A DNA stretch of 64,000 nucleotides from Chitinophagaceae bacterium UBA1931 (GCA_002337125.1 DDFJ01000004.1:1291889-1355888); one strand, 5' to 3'; positions 8,181-17,200 are shown, counted from the stretch's first letter. Made by a program: numbers and translations. The notes: generated from the letters alone by a model not told the origin.

Positions 8181-9815
8181 ATGAACAGGTTAGTATCTTA
8201 TTTAATCGTAATTGCAATTGCATCGCTTTTATTTTTCCACTCACTTGGAAAGGTGCATTTGTTCGACTGGGATGAAATCAATTTTGCAGAAAGTGCCCGT
8301 GAAATGATTGAAACAGGCAATTACATGCGTGTGCAGATTAACTATGAACCCTTCTGGGAAAAGCCCCCGCTTTTTTTCTGGATGCAGGTTGCAAGCATGA
8401 AAGCCTTTGGTGAAAATGAGTTTGCTGCCCGTTTTCCAAATGCCGTATGTGGCGTGGTTACATTGTTTGTTTTATTTGGTATAGGAAGAAGATTACATAA
8501 CGAACGCTTTGCGATGTGGTGGGTGCTTATTTATGCAGGAACATTTTTGCCACATCTTTACTTTAAAAGTGGCATTATTGATCCCTGGTTTAACCTGTTT
8601 ATCTTTTTAGGCATTTACTATTTAAGTAAATTTTTGTCTGCCAAAGAAGAGCGAAAAAAACTATTGCCTTCATTACTTCTTTCCGCATTGTTTACCGGCG
8701 CCGGCATATTAACCAAAGGCCCTGTGGCATTACTGGTTGTGCTACTGAGTTATGTTCTGTTTATCGTGTTTATGCGGGGTAAAGGATTAGTGGCACTGAA
8801 ATATTATTTACTGTGGGGACTGGGTGTTGCTGTTGTAACCCTGTTGTGGTTTGGATTGGAAATTCTGCAACACGGCTGGTGGTTTGTGAATGAGTTTATT
8901 ACTTACCAGATACGATTGGCGCAAACGAAAGACGCAGGCCATGGCGGATTTTTATTGTATCATTTTGTAGTGGTGCTGATTGGATGCTTCCCGGCATCAC
9001 TCCTCATCTTCCGTTACAAAAACCAGATGAATGAAAACACAGCCCAGCAATTTTTCAGAACCATGATGATTGCGTCGCTGATTGTAATCCTTGTTGTGTT
9101 TACCATTGTAAAAACAAAGATTGTTCATTACTCTTCGTTTACGTACTTACCTATTGGTTATTTAGCGGCTTCAACCGTATATGGAATCGTTAACCGCACT
9201 GCACAATTAAAAAACTCGCAACGGCATGCATTGCTTGCATTAGGATTAATATGGAGCATCCTTTTTATTGCTTTACCGCTCGTCGGCAATAATATTCACT
9301 GGTTAAAACCATTGCTGCAAAAAGACAAGTTTGCATTGGCAAATATTGAAGCAACTGTTAATTGGAATTATTGGTTAATGATTCCGGGCATTTTATTCCT
9401 TGCTGCAGTTATTGGAGCTTATATACAGCTCAGTAAAAGAAAATATCAACCAGCGTTTATTACATTGTTTGTTGCAGGTATTGTTGCCATGCAGGTGTTG
9501 CTCACTGCATTTACACCACGTATTGAACAATATTCACAGAATGCGGCCATTGAATTTTTCCAAAGCCTGCAAGGGAAAGATGTATATGTAAAACCGCTGG
9601 GATATAAAAGTTATGCGCAATACTTCTACACCAAATTAAAACCCGGCAACAGGAAAGAATCAAAAGACGAAGAGTGGTTACTGACCGGACCTGTTGACAA
9701 GCCCACTTACTTCATCAGCAAAAACACCTACAAAGAAGAATTGATGAAAGAACATGGCGACAGGCTGGAAGTTCTTTACGAAAAGAATGGGTTTGTTTTT
9801 TACAAGAGAAAATAA
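8181..9815 (+). CDS. GT39-family membrane glycosyltransferase (ArnT/PMT-like)
   Basis: 544 residues with about 11-12 hydrophobic segments. The first periplasmic loop carries the acidic pair Asp31-Glu32 (FDWDEINFAESAREM), the signature of GT-C enzymes of family 39, followed by YEPFWEKPPLFFW. These enzymes transfer a sugar from a polyprenyl-phosphate donor to lipid A, a protein or another acceptor at the outer face of the inner membrane. A short soluble C-terminal domain follows after residue ~445. The leftward neighbour downstream is a polyprenyl-phosphate-sugar synthase-like GT2, which could make the donor. A variant -7 box TATCTTCG lies at 8164-8171. Confidence 0.85.
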   Translation: MNRLVSYLIVIAIASLLFFHSLGKVHLFDWDEINFAESAREMIETGNYMRVQINYEPFWEKPPLFFWMQVASMKAFGENEFAARFPNAVCGVVTLFVLFGIGRRLHNERFAMWWVLIYAGTFLPHLYFKSGIIDPWFNLFIFLGIYYLSKFLSAKEERKKLLPSLLLSALFTGAGILTKGPVALLVVLLSYVLFIVFMRGKGLVALKYYLLWGLGVAVVTLLWFGLEILQHGWWFVNEFITYQIRLAQTKDAGHGGFLLYHFVVVLIGCFPASLLIFRYKNQMNENTAQQFFRTMMIASLIVILVVFTIVKTKIVHYSSFTYLPIGYLAASTVYGIVNRTAQLKNSQRHALLALGLIWSILFIALPLVGNNIHWLKPLLQKDKFALANIEATVNWNYWLMIPGILFLAAVIGAYIQLSKRKYQPAFITLFVAGIVAMQVLLTAFTPRIEQYSQNAAIEFFQSLQGKDVYVKPLGYKSYAQYFYTKLKPGNRKESKDEEWLLTGPVDKPTYFISKNTYKEELMKEHGDRLEVLYEKNGFVFYKRK

Positions 9816-9881
9816 GATTGTGAATTAAGAACAACCTCTTTTCATTCATCCAACAGATGACAGAAAGTTATCGGCTAATTA

Positions 9882-10619
9882 TCAATACAACTTACTTTTC
9901 ATTAATCCCCATTTGCATAAACGGTAAACAAGGGAAACTTTTAAACAGCCTAAACCATATTTCATGCTGCGGCGGAAGTTGATGCTGCTGGCTTCTTCAA
10001 AATATTTTGTAGGACAGGTTACCTCTCCTATTTCAAATCCTTTATAAAAAATCTGCGATACCATTTCGTTATCGAAAATAAAATCATCATCACATGCATC
10101 AAGCTTTACAGCTTCCAGAACTTCTTTGCTGAAGGATCTGTAGCCGGTATGATATTCCGAAAGCTTCTGACCAAGTAAAATGTTTTGAGTAAGTGTAAGA
10201 AAACGGTTGGCAATGTATTTGTACAACGGCATTCCACCTTTCAATGCTCCGTTACCTAAGATACGGCTGCCAAATACTACTGGATAAACATCATTGCCAA
10301 TAATACTCGTCATTGCATGGATTAACTGCGGGGTATATTGGTAATCGGGGTGAAGCATAATCACAATATCAGCACCCAGCTCCAGCGCTTTTTTATAACA
10401 ACTTTTCTGGTTACCACCGTAACCTTTGTTGTTTTCATGACTGATCACATGCTTAATGCCCAGCTCTTTTGCTTTGGCAACTGTTTCATCTTTGCTGGCA
10501 TCATCTACTAATACCACTTCATCTACAATATCGAAGGGAATTTCCTTGTATGTAATTTCCAGCGTTTTGGCTGCATTATAAGCCGGCAGCACAACAATTA
10601 CTTTCTTATTATTGAACAT
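9882..10619 (-). CDS. GT2 glycosyltransferase, dolichol-phosphate mannose synthase-like
   Basis: 245 residues with the GT-A start VIVVLPAYNAAKTLE, VLVDDASKDET and the metal-binding HPDYQYTP region, plus the acceptor-site stretch YHTGYRSF. This matches DPM1-like enzymes that transfer a sugar from a nucleotide to polyprenyl phosphate on the cytosolic face. There is no C-terminal membrane domain. It is convergent with the GT39 gene, a plausible user of its product. A perfect TATCTTTG box ends 5 nt before the ATG, suggesting a leaderless mRNA. Confidence 0.88.
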   Translation of the reverse strand: MFNNKKVIVVLPAYNAAKTLEITYKEIPFDIVDEVVLVDDASKDETVAKAKELGIKHVISHENNKGYGGNQKSCYKKALELGADIVIMLHPDYQYTPQLIHAMTSIIGNDVYPVVFGSRILGNGALKGGMPLYKYIANRFLTLTQNILLGQKLSEYHTGYRSFSKEVLEAVKLDACDDDFIFDNEMVSQIFYKGFEIGEVTCPTKYFEEASSINFRRSMKYGLGCLKVSLVYRLCKWGLMKSKLY

Positions 10620-10624
10620 GGCGG

Positions 10625-10632
10625 CAAAGATA
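10625..10632 (-). promoter_or_regulatory. -7 element of the GT2 gene, 5 nt from the start codon
   Basis: TATCTTTG on the minus strand is a perfect TAnnTTTG match. The ATG follows after 5 nt, so transcription would begin at or just before the start codon. No -33 TTTG was recognised. Confidence 0.45.
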
Positions 10633-10688
10633 AGGCAGGAGGATTTATAGTTTATAGTTTGAGGTTTGAGGTAGGCGTGATTGTTTGA

Positions 10689-10718
10689 GAGAATAATTGA
10701 TTATTTAGTTTAGGCAGG
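10689..10718 (+). repeat. Direct repeat, copy 1 (30 bp)
   Basis: Begins gagaataattgattattta and ends taggcagg. It is identical to the copy at 10849-10878 except for one T/C difference. Confidence 0.8.
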
Positions 10719-10848
10719 AGTACCAGTTACAGGTTGCAGGTTACCTGTTGGGTAGCGAGGGAGATGGAACGCTTTTAATAGGGAGTATCCATGCTTTATA
10801 CCTTAAGTATATGGGGAGGAGGGGTTGAGGTTGAGCGTGCTGAATTAG

Positions 10849-10878
10849 GAGAATAATTGATTATTTAGTTCAGGCAGG
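10849..10878 (+). repeat. Direct repeat, copy 2 (30 bp)
   Basis: Second copy of the element at 10689-10718, 160 bp further on, with C in place of T eight bases from its end. Confidence 0.8.
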
Positions 10879-10967
10879 TTGAAAGTTGGGGTTGCAGGGA
10901 AACCCGACCGGATTAATACAATTGCATTCTTTTTTTAAAATTCGTTTCTTGTGGTAAACAGCATCAA

Positions 10968-11468
10968 GTGGCCAAACAGGTAGGACCATACAAGATTACA
11001 GGAACGATCGATAATATCTGTTTTTACGAAATGGATGGGCAGCATTATGCCCGTCAGAAAAGTTCGCTTACGGGTAAGCGGGTGAAAAAAGACCCTGTTT
11101 TTGCTAGGACCATGCAAAATGCCAGCCTGTTTGGAAAGGCATCCAGCCTGGCTTCACAGATCAAGCGTGGTTTTCCGAAAGAGGAACAATGCCGGGAGTT
11201 GTACCGTGAACTGCTCAGGAAGGTGCTTGATCTGATGAAAGAGGGTGTTGCTGAAGAAGAAATCAGGCAACGGCTTTCATTTGTGTGCAAAGAAGAAACA
11301 ACTGCTGCAGTTGAGAGAACACCACTAATAACAGTACAGCACAAGTGCAGTTACCGTTTCGTTTCTGCACTACCCTATCCAGGATTTGAGCAAGGAAGAA
11401 AGAGCAACCATATACCTGCGGGCATCCATACAAAGCAAAAGGCAATATTGAATTGCGGGCCGCCGTAA
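10968..11468 (+). CDS. Small conserved Bacteroidota protein of unknown function, probably frameshifted near its C-terminus
   Basis: The N-terminus (MAKQVGPYKITGTIDNICFY, then RVKKDPVFARTMQNASLFGKAS) matches a recurring Bacteroidota family of small proteins starting 'MAKQ.G...I.GTI....FY' with a 'DP.F.RT..N...FG.A' block. Its function is unknown. The annotated frame runs 166 aa, but its tail from about residue 120 is low-quality. In the +1 frame, 11329-11451 is open and reads DLSKEERATIYLRAS before a TGA at 11449-11451, which looks like a more natural helical end. A single-base indel between 11329 and 11382 would join the two. Coordinates given are the uncorrected frame. Confidence 0.6.
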   Translation: MAKQVGPYKITGTIDNICFYEMDGQHYARQKSSLTGKRVKKDPVFARTMQNASLFGKASSLASQIKRGFPKEEQCRELYRELLRKVLDLMKEGVAEEEIRQRLSFVCKEETTAAVERTPLITVQHKCSYRFVSALPYPGFEQGRKSNHIPAGIHTKQKAILNCGPP

Positions 11469-11670
11469 GGATGATTTTATTTTTATTTATGCCTCTTTTA
11501 TCTGCATTTTTCAGTACAATGTAACGTCCCCATCAGCTATTTGTGAACAGGAAGCTTTAGTACATGAGAGACGTTGCTGCGAAGAAGGGTTAGTACCAGT
11601 CCAGGCAATTTTTTGAGTCTGCACGCTAATCTGAAAACTGAAAGATCAAACAACTAATAACTTTAAAAAA

Positions 11671-12030
11671 ATGGAAAAAGTAATCATTGAAGAAAAACTA
11701 AACTTATTTTCTGAATACTGGAGCCCGAAAATTGTTGGAGAACTAAATGGACAGCATGTTAAACTTGCAAAATTTAAAGGTGAGTTTGTTTGGCATAAAC
11801 ACGATTATGAAGATGAACTGTTTTTAGTTCTTGAAGGAGTGTTAAAAATGGAACTTCGTGACAAGACCATTGAAATCGGCAAAAACGAATTTCTGATTGT
11901 TCCAAAAGGAACAGAACACAGACCTGTTGCAGAAAAAGAAGTTTCAGTTCTGCTGTTTGAACCAGCCTCAACCTTAAACACCGGAGACACTGAAAACGAA
12001 TTAACCAAACGTATTTTAGACAGAATATAA
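11671..12030 (+). CDS. Cupin-domain protein
   Basis: 119 residues with the two cupin motifs: WHKHDYEDELFLVLEG near residue 38, with two His and one Glu positioned for a metal, and IVPKGTEHRPVAEKE near 85 with the second-motif His. Single-domain cupins of this size bind a metal and act as small isomerases, dioxygenases or sugar-binding sensors. Nothing in the neighbourhood indicates the substrate. No signal peptide. Codon use and the AT-rich leader look native. Confidence 0.85.
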   Translation: MEKVIIEEKLNLFSEYWSPKIVGELNGQHVKLAKFKGEFVWHKHDYEDELFLVLEGVLKMELRDKTIEIGKNEFLIVPKGTEHRPVAEKEVSVLLFEPASTLNTGDTENELTKRILDRI

Positions 12031-12104
12031 AAGAAAACAGCAGCCTAAGATTAAAAGCATTTACATTTAACTTCAGTTTTTTTCAATTGCGAAGTACATG
12101 AATA

Positions 12105-12524
12105 ATGAAACTAAATAACAGCACTAAAATTATACTGGTTGTTTTATGCCTGTTTATGTCGGCATCAGGTTTTTTAATCAAACTTCCATCGGAATTCAGG
12201 CATATTGATAAAGAGTTACATTCCCTTTTTTACTTTTTGGCTGCTGCGTTTCTGAATATATTATTTGCCAATAAAAATCTCATCAGGCATCTTGTTATTC
12301 TTGCGATTCTATATTTTTTTGGTATTGCTATTGAATATGGCCAGGACTATTCGAATAAATTCTTTCATAAAAGAATTCACGGACGTTTTGATCCGGAAGA
12401 TGTACAAGCAAACCTGAAAGGTTTGTTATTCTTTTCTGCTGTATGGATTTTGTATACAGCGCTTTTATTTGCCTATAGCAAAATGAATTCCGGAAAAATG
12501 AAAAACTCAGAAGAAACCCCGTAA
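12105..12524 (+). CDS. VanZ-like membrane protein
   Basis: 139 residues with four hydrophobic segments. The VanZ-family pattern is visible: HIDKELHSLFYF at about residues 31-42 in the first loop, EYGQ in the third helix, and a basic-acidic GRFDPEDVQANLKG before the last helix. VanZ was named from teicoplanin resistance, but most homologues are small membrane proteins of unknown role. It sits alone, 75 bp after the cupin gene on the same strand. Resistance should not be inferred from this similarity. Confidence 0.7.
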   Translation: MKLNNSTKIILVVLCLFMSASGFLIKLPSEFRHIDKELHSLFYFLAAAFLNILFANKNLIRHLVILAILYFFGIAIEYGQDYSNKFFHKRIHGRFDPEDVQANLKGLLFFSAVWILYTALLFAYSKMNSGKMKNSEETP

Positions 12525-12690
12525 TAAACATCCGGCAGAAAACCAGTTCATGTTAACAGCCCGAACTATTTCCCAATTCTCTTGGCTACATCTGCCAGCA
12601 CGAATACGTTTTTCCAGCAACAGTTCTGTTACTTATCTTCACGCCCAAAAAAACAAGGTTCACAAATAGTGTGAATCATAAAATGAAACT

Positions 12691-13716
12691 ATGGCAACCA
12701 TTGAACATATATCAGTACACAAAGCTGGAAATAAGCAACTGGATGAAACCTTGTACATATCAAAGCAACCGCTGAAGGCAGATGACAACTTAAAAACTTT
12801 ACTGAGCGACTTTTTTCTCCGTGCATTTAAAACAGAAGAATATTATTCCTTTCAACATGATTCAAGTCTTGATCTGAATGAAGTATACACTTATGTGAAA
12901 GCCATTTTTGAAAACCCGGAACATTTGCACGAACAATCAATAAACCTGGTAAAGCATTTGTACAACCAAAGTGTACACCCAAAAATAAAAGGCGGAGAGT
13001 TTTATGTGGTTTATTTTAAAGACTTTCATTTAAACGGTGTGGAAACAGATGCTGTAGGTTTGTTTAAAACCGAAAACAAAGACACATATCTTGAAGTAGA
13101 AGCTATTGTTGATGGAATTGAAGTAGAAAGCAGGGAAGGAATCAATATCAATAAACTGGATAAAGGTTGTCTTATTTACAATCAAGAAAAAGAGAAAGGT
13201 TATGTACTGTCGATTGTTGACAATGTAAACAAAGGAACAGAAGCACAATACTGGAAAGATGATTTTTTACATGTATTGATCCAGAACAATGATTTTCACC
13301 AGACCAACCAGTTTATGGGCATTGCCAAAAACTTTGTAACCAAACAACTGACAGAAGATTTTGACATGTCGAAAGCGGAGCAGATTGATTACCTGAACCG
13401 TTCGGTTGAATATTTTAAAACACACGACACATTCGACAAACAGCAGTTTGAAGAAGAAGTGTTTCACCACGAGAATGTAATTGAATCGTTCCGGAGGTTT
13501 GATGAACATTACCGGAATGAACATGTAATGGAAGTAGCTGATAATTTTGACATTTCGGCACAGGCTGTAAAAAAGCAGGCACGCATTTTTAAGAGTGTTT
13601 TAAAACTTGACAAGAACTTTCATATTTATATTCATGGTAACAGGGATATGATTGAACAAGGCGTGGATGAAAACGGCCGGAAGTTTTATAAGATTTATTT
13701 TGAGCATGAAAGCTAG
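12691..13716 (+). CDS. Nucleoid-associated protein (NdpA/YejK family)
   Basis: 341 residues matching the NA37/YejK layout: an N-terminal domain with conserved SIVDNVNKGTEAQYWKDDFL near residue 172 and a C-terminal all-alpha/beta domain ending FKIYFEHE-like. Typical family length is 330-350. YejK binds the nucleoid in E. coli, but its biochemical role is unresolved. Cytosolic, no membrane segment. It stands alone between a VanZ-like and a thioredoxin-like gene. Variant box TATCTTCA lies at about 12632. Confidence 0.8.
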   Translation: MATIEHISVHKAGNKQLDETLYISKQPLKADDNLKTLLSDFFLRAFKTEEYYSFQHDSSLDLNEVYTYVKAIFENPEHLHEQSINLVKHLYNQSVHPKIKGGEFYVVYFKDFHLNGVETDAVGLFKTENKDTYLEVEAIVDGIEVESREGININKLDKGCLIYNQEKEKGYVLSIVDNVNKGTEAQYWKDDFLHVLIQNNDFHQTNQFMGIAKNFVTKQLTEDFDMSKAEQIDYLNRSVEYFKTHDTFDKQQFEEEVFHHENVIESFRRFDEHYRNEHVMEVADNFDISAQAVKKQARIFKSVLKLDKNFHIYIHGNRDMIEQGVDENGRKFYKIYFEHES

Positions 13717-13794
13717 TTATGAGCAACAAAAACTGCTTGTATAATTTTAATTAACTTCAACTTAAAATAAAGCATTACAATTATTGAGCTACTT

Positions 13795-14547
13795 ATGAAA
13801 ATTTCTACCCGAATTATCTGGATATGGCTGTTATTGTTCCTTCCCTTTTTAAGCTTTAAGTTGTTCAGGCTTTACATAGAAAATGAAAAACATGAAAAGC
13901 AATATAGCAGCAGTTTAGATATTTATACCGGAAGCAAGTTTGCACTTGACCACTTTGTTGATTCAAACGGAGCTGATACCAAAATTGATTTGAGCAAATC
14001 TGACATTACTGTTGTGGATTTTTGGTTCAAGGATTGCCCTCCATGTTTGGATGATATGAAATCTTACTCAAAGCTGATACAGGGAAAAGAGAAGCAAATA
14101 AATGTTGTAACAGTTTGTGTAAACAGGTTTGACATCTGGAAAGCTCTTCTCGATTCTTCTGATGAAAGATTTATAATGTTTTCGATGCCCGTATCAAACT
14201 GGAAGCATCTCGTGCTAAAATCAACAGAAGACCCCAAATTAAAAAACGAAATACCTGCAAAGAATTTATTATTATTGGATAGCTCCTTTCATACAACCAG
14301 TTTTCCTATGTATTTCGTTCTGGATAAAAATGGAACAATCATAGCAGCTCCTTTTTCTTTAAGTAAATACATTGAACTGGAAATCCTGAAACGCAATTCC
14401 TTTTTATATTTCCTGAAAAAATCAAATACATGGAGTGCAGATTTATATTTCATTCCGCTTGCATTTGTTGAATACAGCGGCTTTTTCTGGATTTTTACAA
14501 TTTTAACCTTGTCATTAGCTCATGCCTTACGTAAAAAGTATTATTAG
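13795..14547 (+). CDS. Membrane-bound thioredoxin-like (TlpA/AhpC-type) protein
   Basis: 250 residues. One N-terminal helix (about 7-28) anchors the protein and a second hydrophobic segment lies near the C-terminus (about 222-242). Between them is a thioredoxin fold with a CPPC active site (WFKDCPPCLDDM near residue 80) and a cis-Pro-like FPMYFVLDKNG. It is probably a periplasmic thiol-disulphide oxidoreductase, held at both ends in the inner membrane. The partner is unknown and no cytochrome maturation gene is nearby. Confidence 0.75.
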   Translation: MKISTRIIWIWLLLFLPFLSFKLFRLYIENEKHEKQYSSSLDIYTGSKFALDHFVDSNGADTKIDLSKSDITVVDFWFKDCPPCLDDMKSYSKLIQGKEKQINVVTVCVNRFDIWKALLDSSDERFIMFSMPVSNWKHLVLKSTEDPKLKNEIPAKNLLLLDSSFHTTSFPMYFVLDKNGTIIAAPFSLSKYIELEILKRNSFLYFLKKSNTWSADLYFIPLAFVEYSGFFWIFTILTLSLAHALRKKYY

Positions 14548-14588
14548 TATATAATAAAGTATCAAATCAAACAATAACATTACCGAAA

Positions 14589-15044
14589 ATGGAATCAGTA
14601 TTTAAAACATGGAAAACAAGCAGGAAACTCCTTTCCGACTATTTTGATAAATACACGCTGGAGCAGTTGAATCATATTCCTGCAGGATACAGCAATAATC
14701 TTATCTGGAACATCGGGCACATTATTGTTGCACAGCAATCGCTGGTTTATAAACTTTCAGGATTGCCGGGTTATGTTTCTGATGATTTAATCAGCAAGTA
14801 CAAGCCAGGAACAAAACCTGCCGGGCCTGTTTCACAGGAAGAGGCAGATGAGCTGAAGACCCTTTTGCTTTCACTCGTTGAGAAAACAGAAACAGATTTT
14901 CAAAACGGAGCTTTTGTAACATTTACTGAGCGTATGACGGGAACAGGATTTCATCTCACCTCTTTACAGGATGCATTTGAGTTTAATAATTATCACGAAG
15001 GATTGCATTTAGGTTATATGATGGGGATCAGGAAGTTTGTTTAA
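14589..15044 (+). CDS. DinB-family protein
   Basis: 151 residues forming a predicted four-helix bundle. The three metal-binding histidines of the DinB/YfiT fold are visible: one in WNIGHII near residue 42, and HEGLH near 136-140. DinB-type proteins include thiol-dependent transferases (bacillithiol, mycothiol) and uncharacterised stress proteins. It starts 41 bp after the thioredoxin-like gene, and the M23 peptidase gene follows 3 bp later, so the three may be one transcript. A second DinB-superfamily gene occurs at 44973. Confidence 0.8.
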   Translation: MESVFKTWKTSRKLLSDYFDKYTLEQLNHIPAGYSNNLIWNIGHIIVAQQSLVYKLSGLPGYVSDDLISKYKPGTKPAGPVSQEEADELKTLLLSLVEKTETDFQNGAFVTFTERMTGTGFHLTSLQDAFEFNNYHEGLHLGYMMGIRKFV

Positions 15045-15047
15045 TAA

Positions 15048-15650
15048 ATGAAAGCAAAAACACATTCAAGAAAAATAATCAAACTATTACTTATTATAGT
15101 TTCTGTACTATTAATATCACTTTATTTATTCCTTTCCATTAGAACATCAGTAACCAATAACCTTGATAAGTATGAATATGCTTTGCCATTTATGAGTGGA
15201 ACAAAACACAAAGTGGTTCAGGGATATGGAGGTTTATTTTCGCATAACCATATTGCAGCAATAGATTTTGAAATGCCTGAAGGAACTCCAATTTATGCAG
15301 CAAGAGAAGGAAATATTTACAGTTATAAAGATTGCTATGACGAAGGTGGCCCATTTTCAAAATACAAGAACAAAGCAAATTTTATTATCATTAAACATTC
15401 CGATGGAAGTTTTGGCTGTTACTGGCACTTGAAAAAGAATGGAGTCGTGATCAAACACGGGTTTGTTTCAAAAGGTCAACAAATCGGTTATAGTGGCGCT
15501 ACTGGTTTTGTATTAAAACCACATTTGCATTTTTCGGTCAAAGTCAAACTAAACTATGAAACGAATTCCTTTGTCAGAACTAAGTTTAAAACCTCAAAAG
15601 GAACCATGTTATTAGAGAGCGGAGAAATTTATGAAAAACCAGCTGATTAG
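15048..15650 (+). CDS. M23-family metallopeptidase, membrane-anchored
   Basis: 200 residues with an N-terminal anchor or signal helix (about 10-32). LytM-type zinc site: His68 and Asp73 (HIAAIDFE), His127 in YWHLKK, and HLHF with His159 and His161. All active-site residues expected of M23 are present, so it probably cleaves peptidoglycan peptide bridges in the periplasm. Only 3 bp separate it from the DinB gene stop, suggesting translational coupling. The GC-rich patch downstream may hold its end of transcript. Confidence 0.85.
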   Translation: MKAKTHSRKIIKLLLIIVSVLLISLYLFLSIRTSVTNNLDKYEYALPFMSGTKHKVVQGYGGLFSHNHIAAIDFEMPEGTPIYAAREGNIYSYKDCYDEGGPFSKYKNKANFIIIKHSDGSFGCYWHLKKNGVVIKHGFVSKGQQIGYSGATGFVLKPHLHFSVKVKLNYETNSFVRTKFKTSKGTMLLESGEIYEKPAD

Positions 15651-15824
15651 TTTTAAACCTGTTTCTTGAGAACCGTAAAAGTAATTTGATACAAATCCTA
15701 ATTGCCGATTCTTTCTTTAAATCAAGATTCTGGCCAATTGAAAAACCGAGCCCTGAACGGAGCGTCGCCGTCGGAGGATGCCATGGGCACAAGCGCCGGT
15801 AACCAAAGCTTGCCTATCTTTTCT

Positions 15825-15832
15825 TACATTTG
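15825..15832 (+). promoter_or_regulatory. -7 element upstream of ffh
   Basis: TACATTTG is a perfect TAnnTTTG match ending 21 nt before the ATG at 15854. No -33 TTTG at the expected distance. Confidence 0.4.
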
Positions 15833-15853
15833 CTGCCCCAAACAAAGCGGATT

Positions 15854-17182
15854 ATGTTTCAGAATTTAAGTGAACGTTTAGAAAGTGCGTTTAAGAATAT
15901 AAAAGGTGAAGGCCGTATTACCGAGCTCAATATTGCGGCTACGGTAAAAGACATTCGCCGTGCACTGGTTGATGCGGATGTGAATTACAAGATTGCCAAG
16001 GAGTTTACCGATACGGTAAAGGACAAGGCACTTGGTTCAAAAGTGTTGCTGGCAGTGAATCCTGGTCAGCAGATGGTGAAGATTGTGCAGGACGAACTGA
16101 CTGAACTGATGGGTGGAACGGAAGCCGAACTGGATGTAAAAGGTGCCCCTGCTGTAATCCTGATTGCCGGTTTACAAGGTAGCGGTAAAACCACGTTCAG
16201 CGGAAAGCTGGCCAATTATCTCAAAACCAAGAAAGGAAAAAGTCCGTTGCTGGTGGCAGCAGATATTTACCGCCCGGCGGCCATTGACCAGTTAACTGTT
16301 CTTGGCGGGCAAATTGGTGTGGATGTTTACAGCGAGAGGGAAAACAAAGATGCAGTTGCCATTGTACAAAATGCCGTTAAAGAAGCAAAAGCCAAAAACA
16401 AGAATGTTGTAATTATCGATACTGCCGGTCGTTTAGCCATTGATGAAGTGCTGATGACCGAGGTGGCCAATATCAAGAATGCGGCAAACCCGAACGAAAT
16501 TTTGTTTGTGGTGGACAGCATGACGGGACAGGATGCTGTAAACACAGCCAAAGCTTTTAACGACCGTCTTAACTTCACCGGGGTGGTGCTCACCAAACTG
16601 GATGGCGATACAAGAGGTGGTGCGGCACTTTCCATTAAGTACACCGTAAACAAACCCATCAAGTTTGTAAGCAGTGGCGAAAAAATGGAAACGCTTGATG
16701 TGTTTTACCCCGACCGTATGGCACAGCGTATCCTTGGCATGGGTGATATTACTTCGCTTGTTGAAAAGGCGCAGGCGCAATTTGACGAAGAGGAAGCCAA
16801 GAAGCTGGAGAAGAAAATCCGCAAAAATCAGTTTGATTTTGAAGACTTTAAGCAACAGCTGCAGCAAATCAAGAAAATGGGTAACCTCAAGGACCTGATG
16901 GGCATGATACCTGGAATGGGCAAGGCCATGAAGGATATTGAGATCAGTGACGATGCATTTAAAGGCGTGGAAGCGATCATTAATTCAATGACACCGCAGG
17001 AGCGTGCAAACCCTGACCTCATTGATCAAAACCGCCGCAAACGTATTGCAAAGGGCTGTGGCAAGGATATTGCGGATGTAAATGCGTTCATGAAGCAGTT
17101 TGAGCAAATGAAGCAGATGATGAGCATGATGAACAAAATGCCAATGGGGGGCCGTATGATGCCCGGATTTGGCCGCAGATAA
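15854..17182 (+). CDS. ffh: Signal recognition particle protein Ffh
   Basis: About 442 residues: N domain, G domain with P-loop LQGSGKTT, DTAGR and TKLDGD, and a methionine-rich M domain ending GRMMPGFGRR that binds 4.5S RNA and signal sequences. The frame is open from a TTG at 15830, but the conserved start is MFQNLSERLE at 15854. With FtsY it targets nascent membrane proteins to SecYEG. It is followed by rpsP 101 bp later, as in many bacteria. Local codon choice is somewhat more GC-rich than the neighbours, consistent with high expression. Confidence 0.97.
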   Translation: MFQNLSERLESAFKNIKGEGRITELNIAATVKDIRRALVDADVNYKIAKEFTDTVKDKALGSKVLLAVNPGQQMVKIVQDELTELMGGTEAELDVKGAPAVILIAGLQGSGKTTFSGKLANYLKTKKGKSPLLVAADIYRPAAIDQLTVLGGQIGVDVYSERENKDAVAIVQNAVKEAKAKNKNVVIIDTAGRLAIDEVLMTEVANIKNAANPNEILFVVDSMTGQDAVNTAKAFNDRLNFTGVVLTKLDGDTRGGAALSIKYTVNKPIKFVSSGEKMETLDVFYPDRMAQRILGMGDITSLVEKAQAQFDEEEAKKLEKKIRKNQFDFEDFKQQLQQIKKMGNLKDLMGMIPGMGKAMKDIEISDDAFKGVEAIINSMTPQERANPDLIDQNRRKRIAKGCGKDIADVNAFMKQFEQMKQMMSMMNKMPMGGRMMPGFGRR

Positions 17183-17200
17183 ATTTATATTTTTCTTAGG

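Larger units (their letters stand above)
10620..10967. other. Repeat-rich intergenic region
   Basis: About 350 bp without a convincing gene. It contains runs of short degenerate repeats (tttatagtttatag, gaggtttgaggt) and two 30-bp direct repeats at 10689-10718 and 10849-10878 that differ at one base. The leftmost bases hold the GT2 promoter box. Confidence 0.6.

Noticed and set aside
12105..12524. Glycopeptide-resistance role for the VanZ-like gene
   Set aside because: No van operon genes nearby; VanZ-like proteins are widespread with no resistance function.
16433..16867. 144-codon frame antisense to ffh
   Set aside because: Inside the conserved Ffh G and M domains; no homology recognised.
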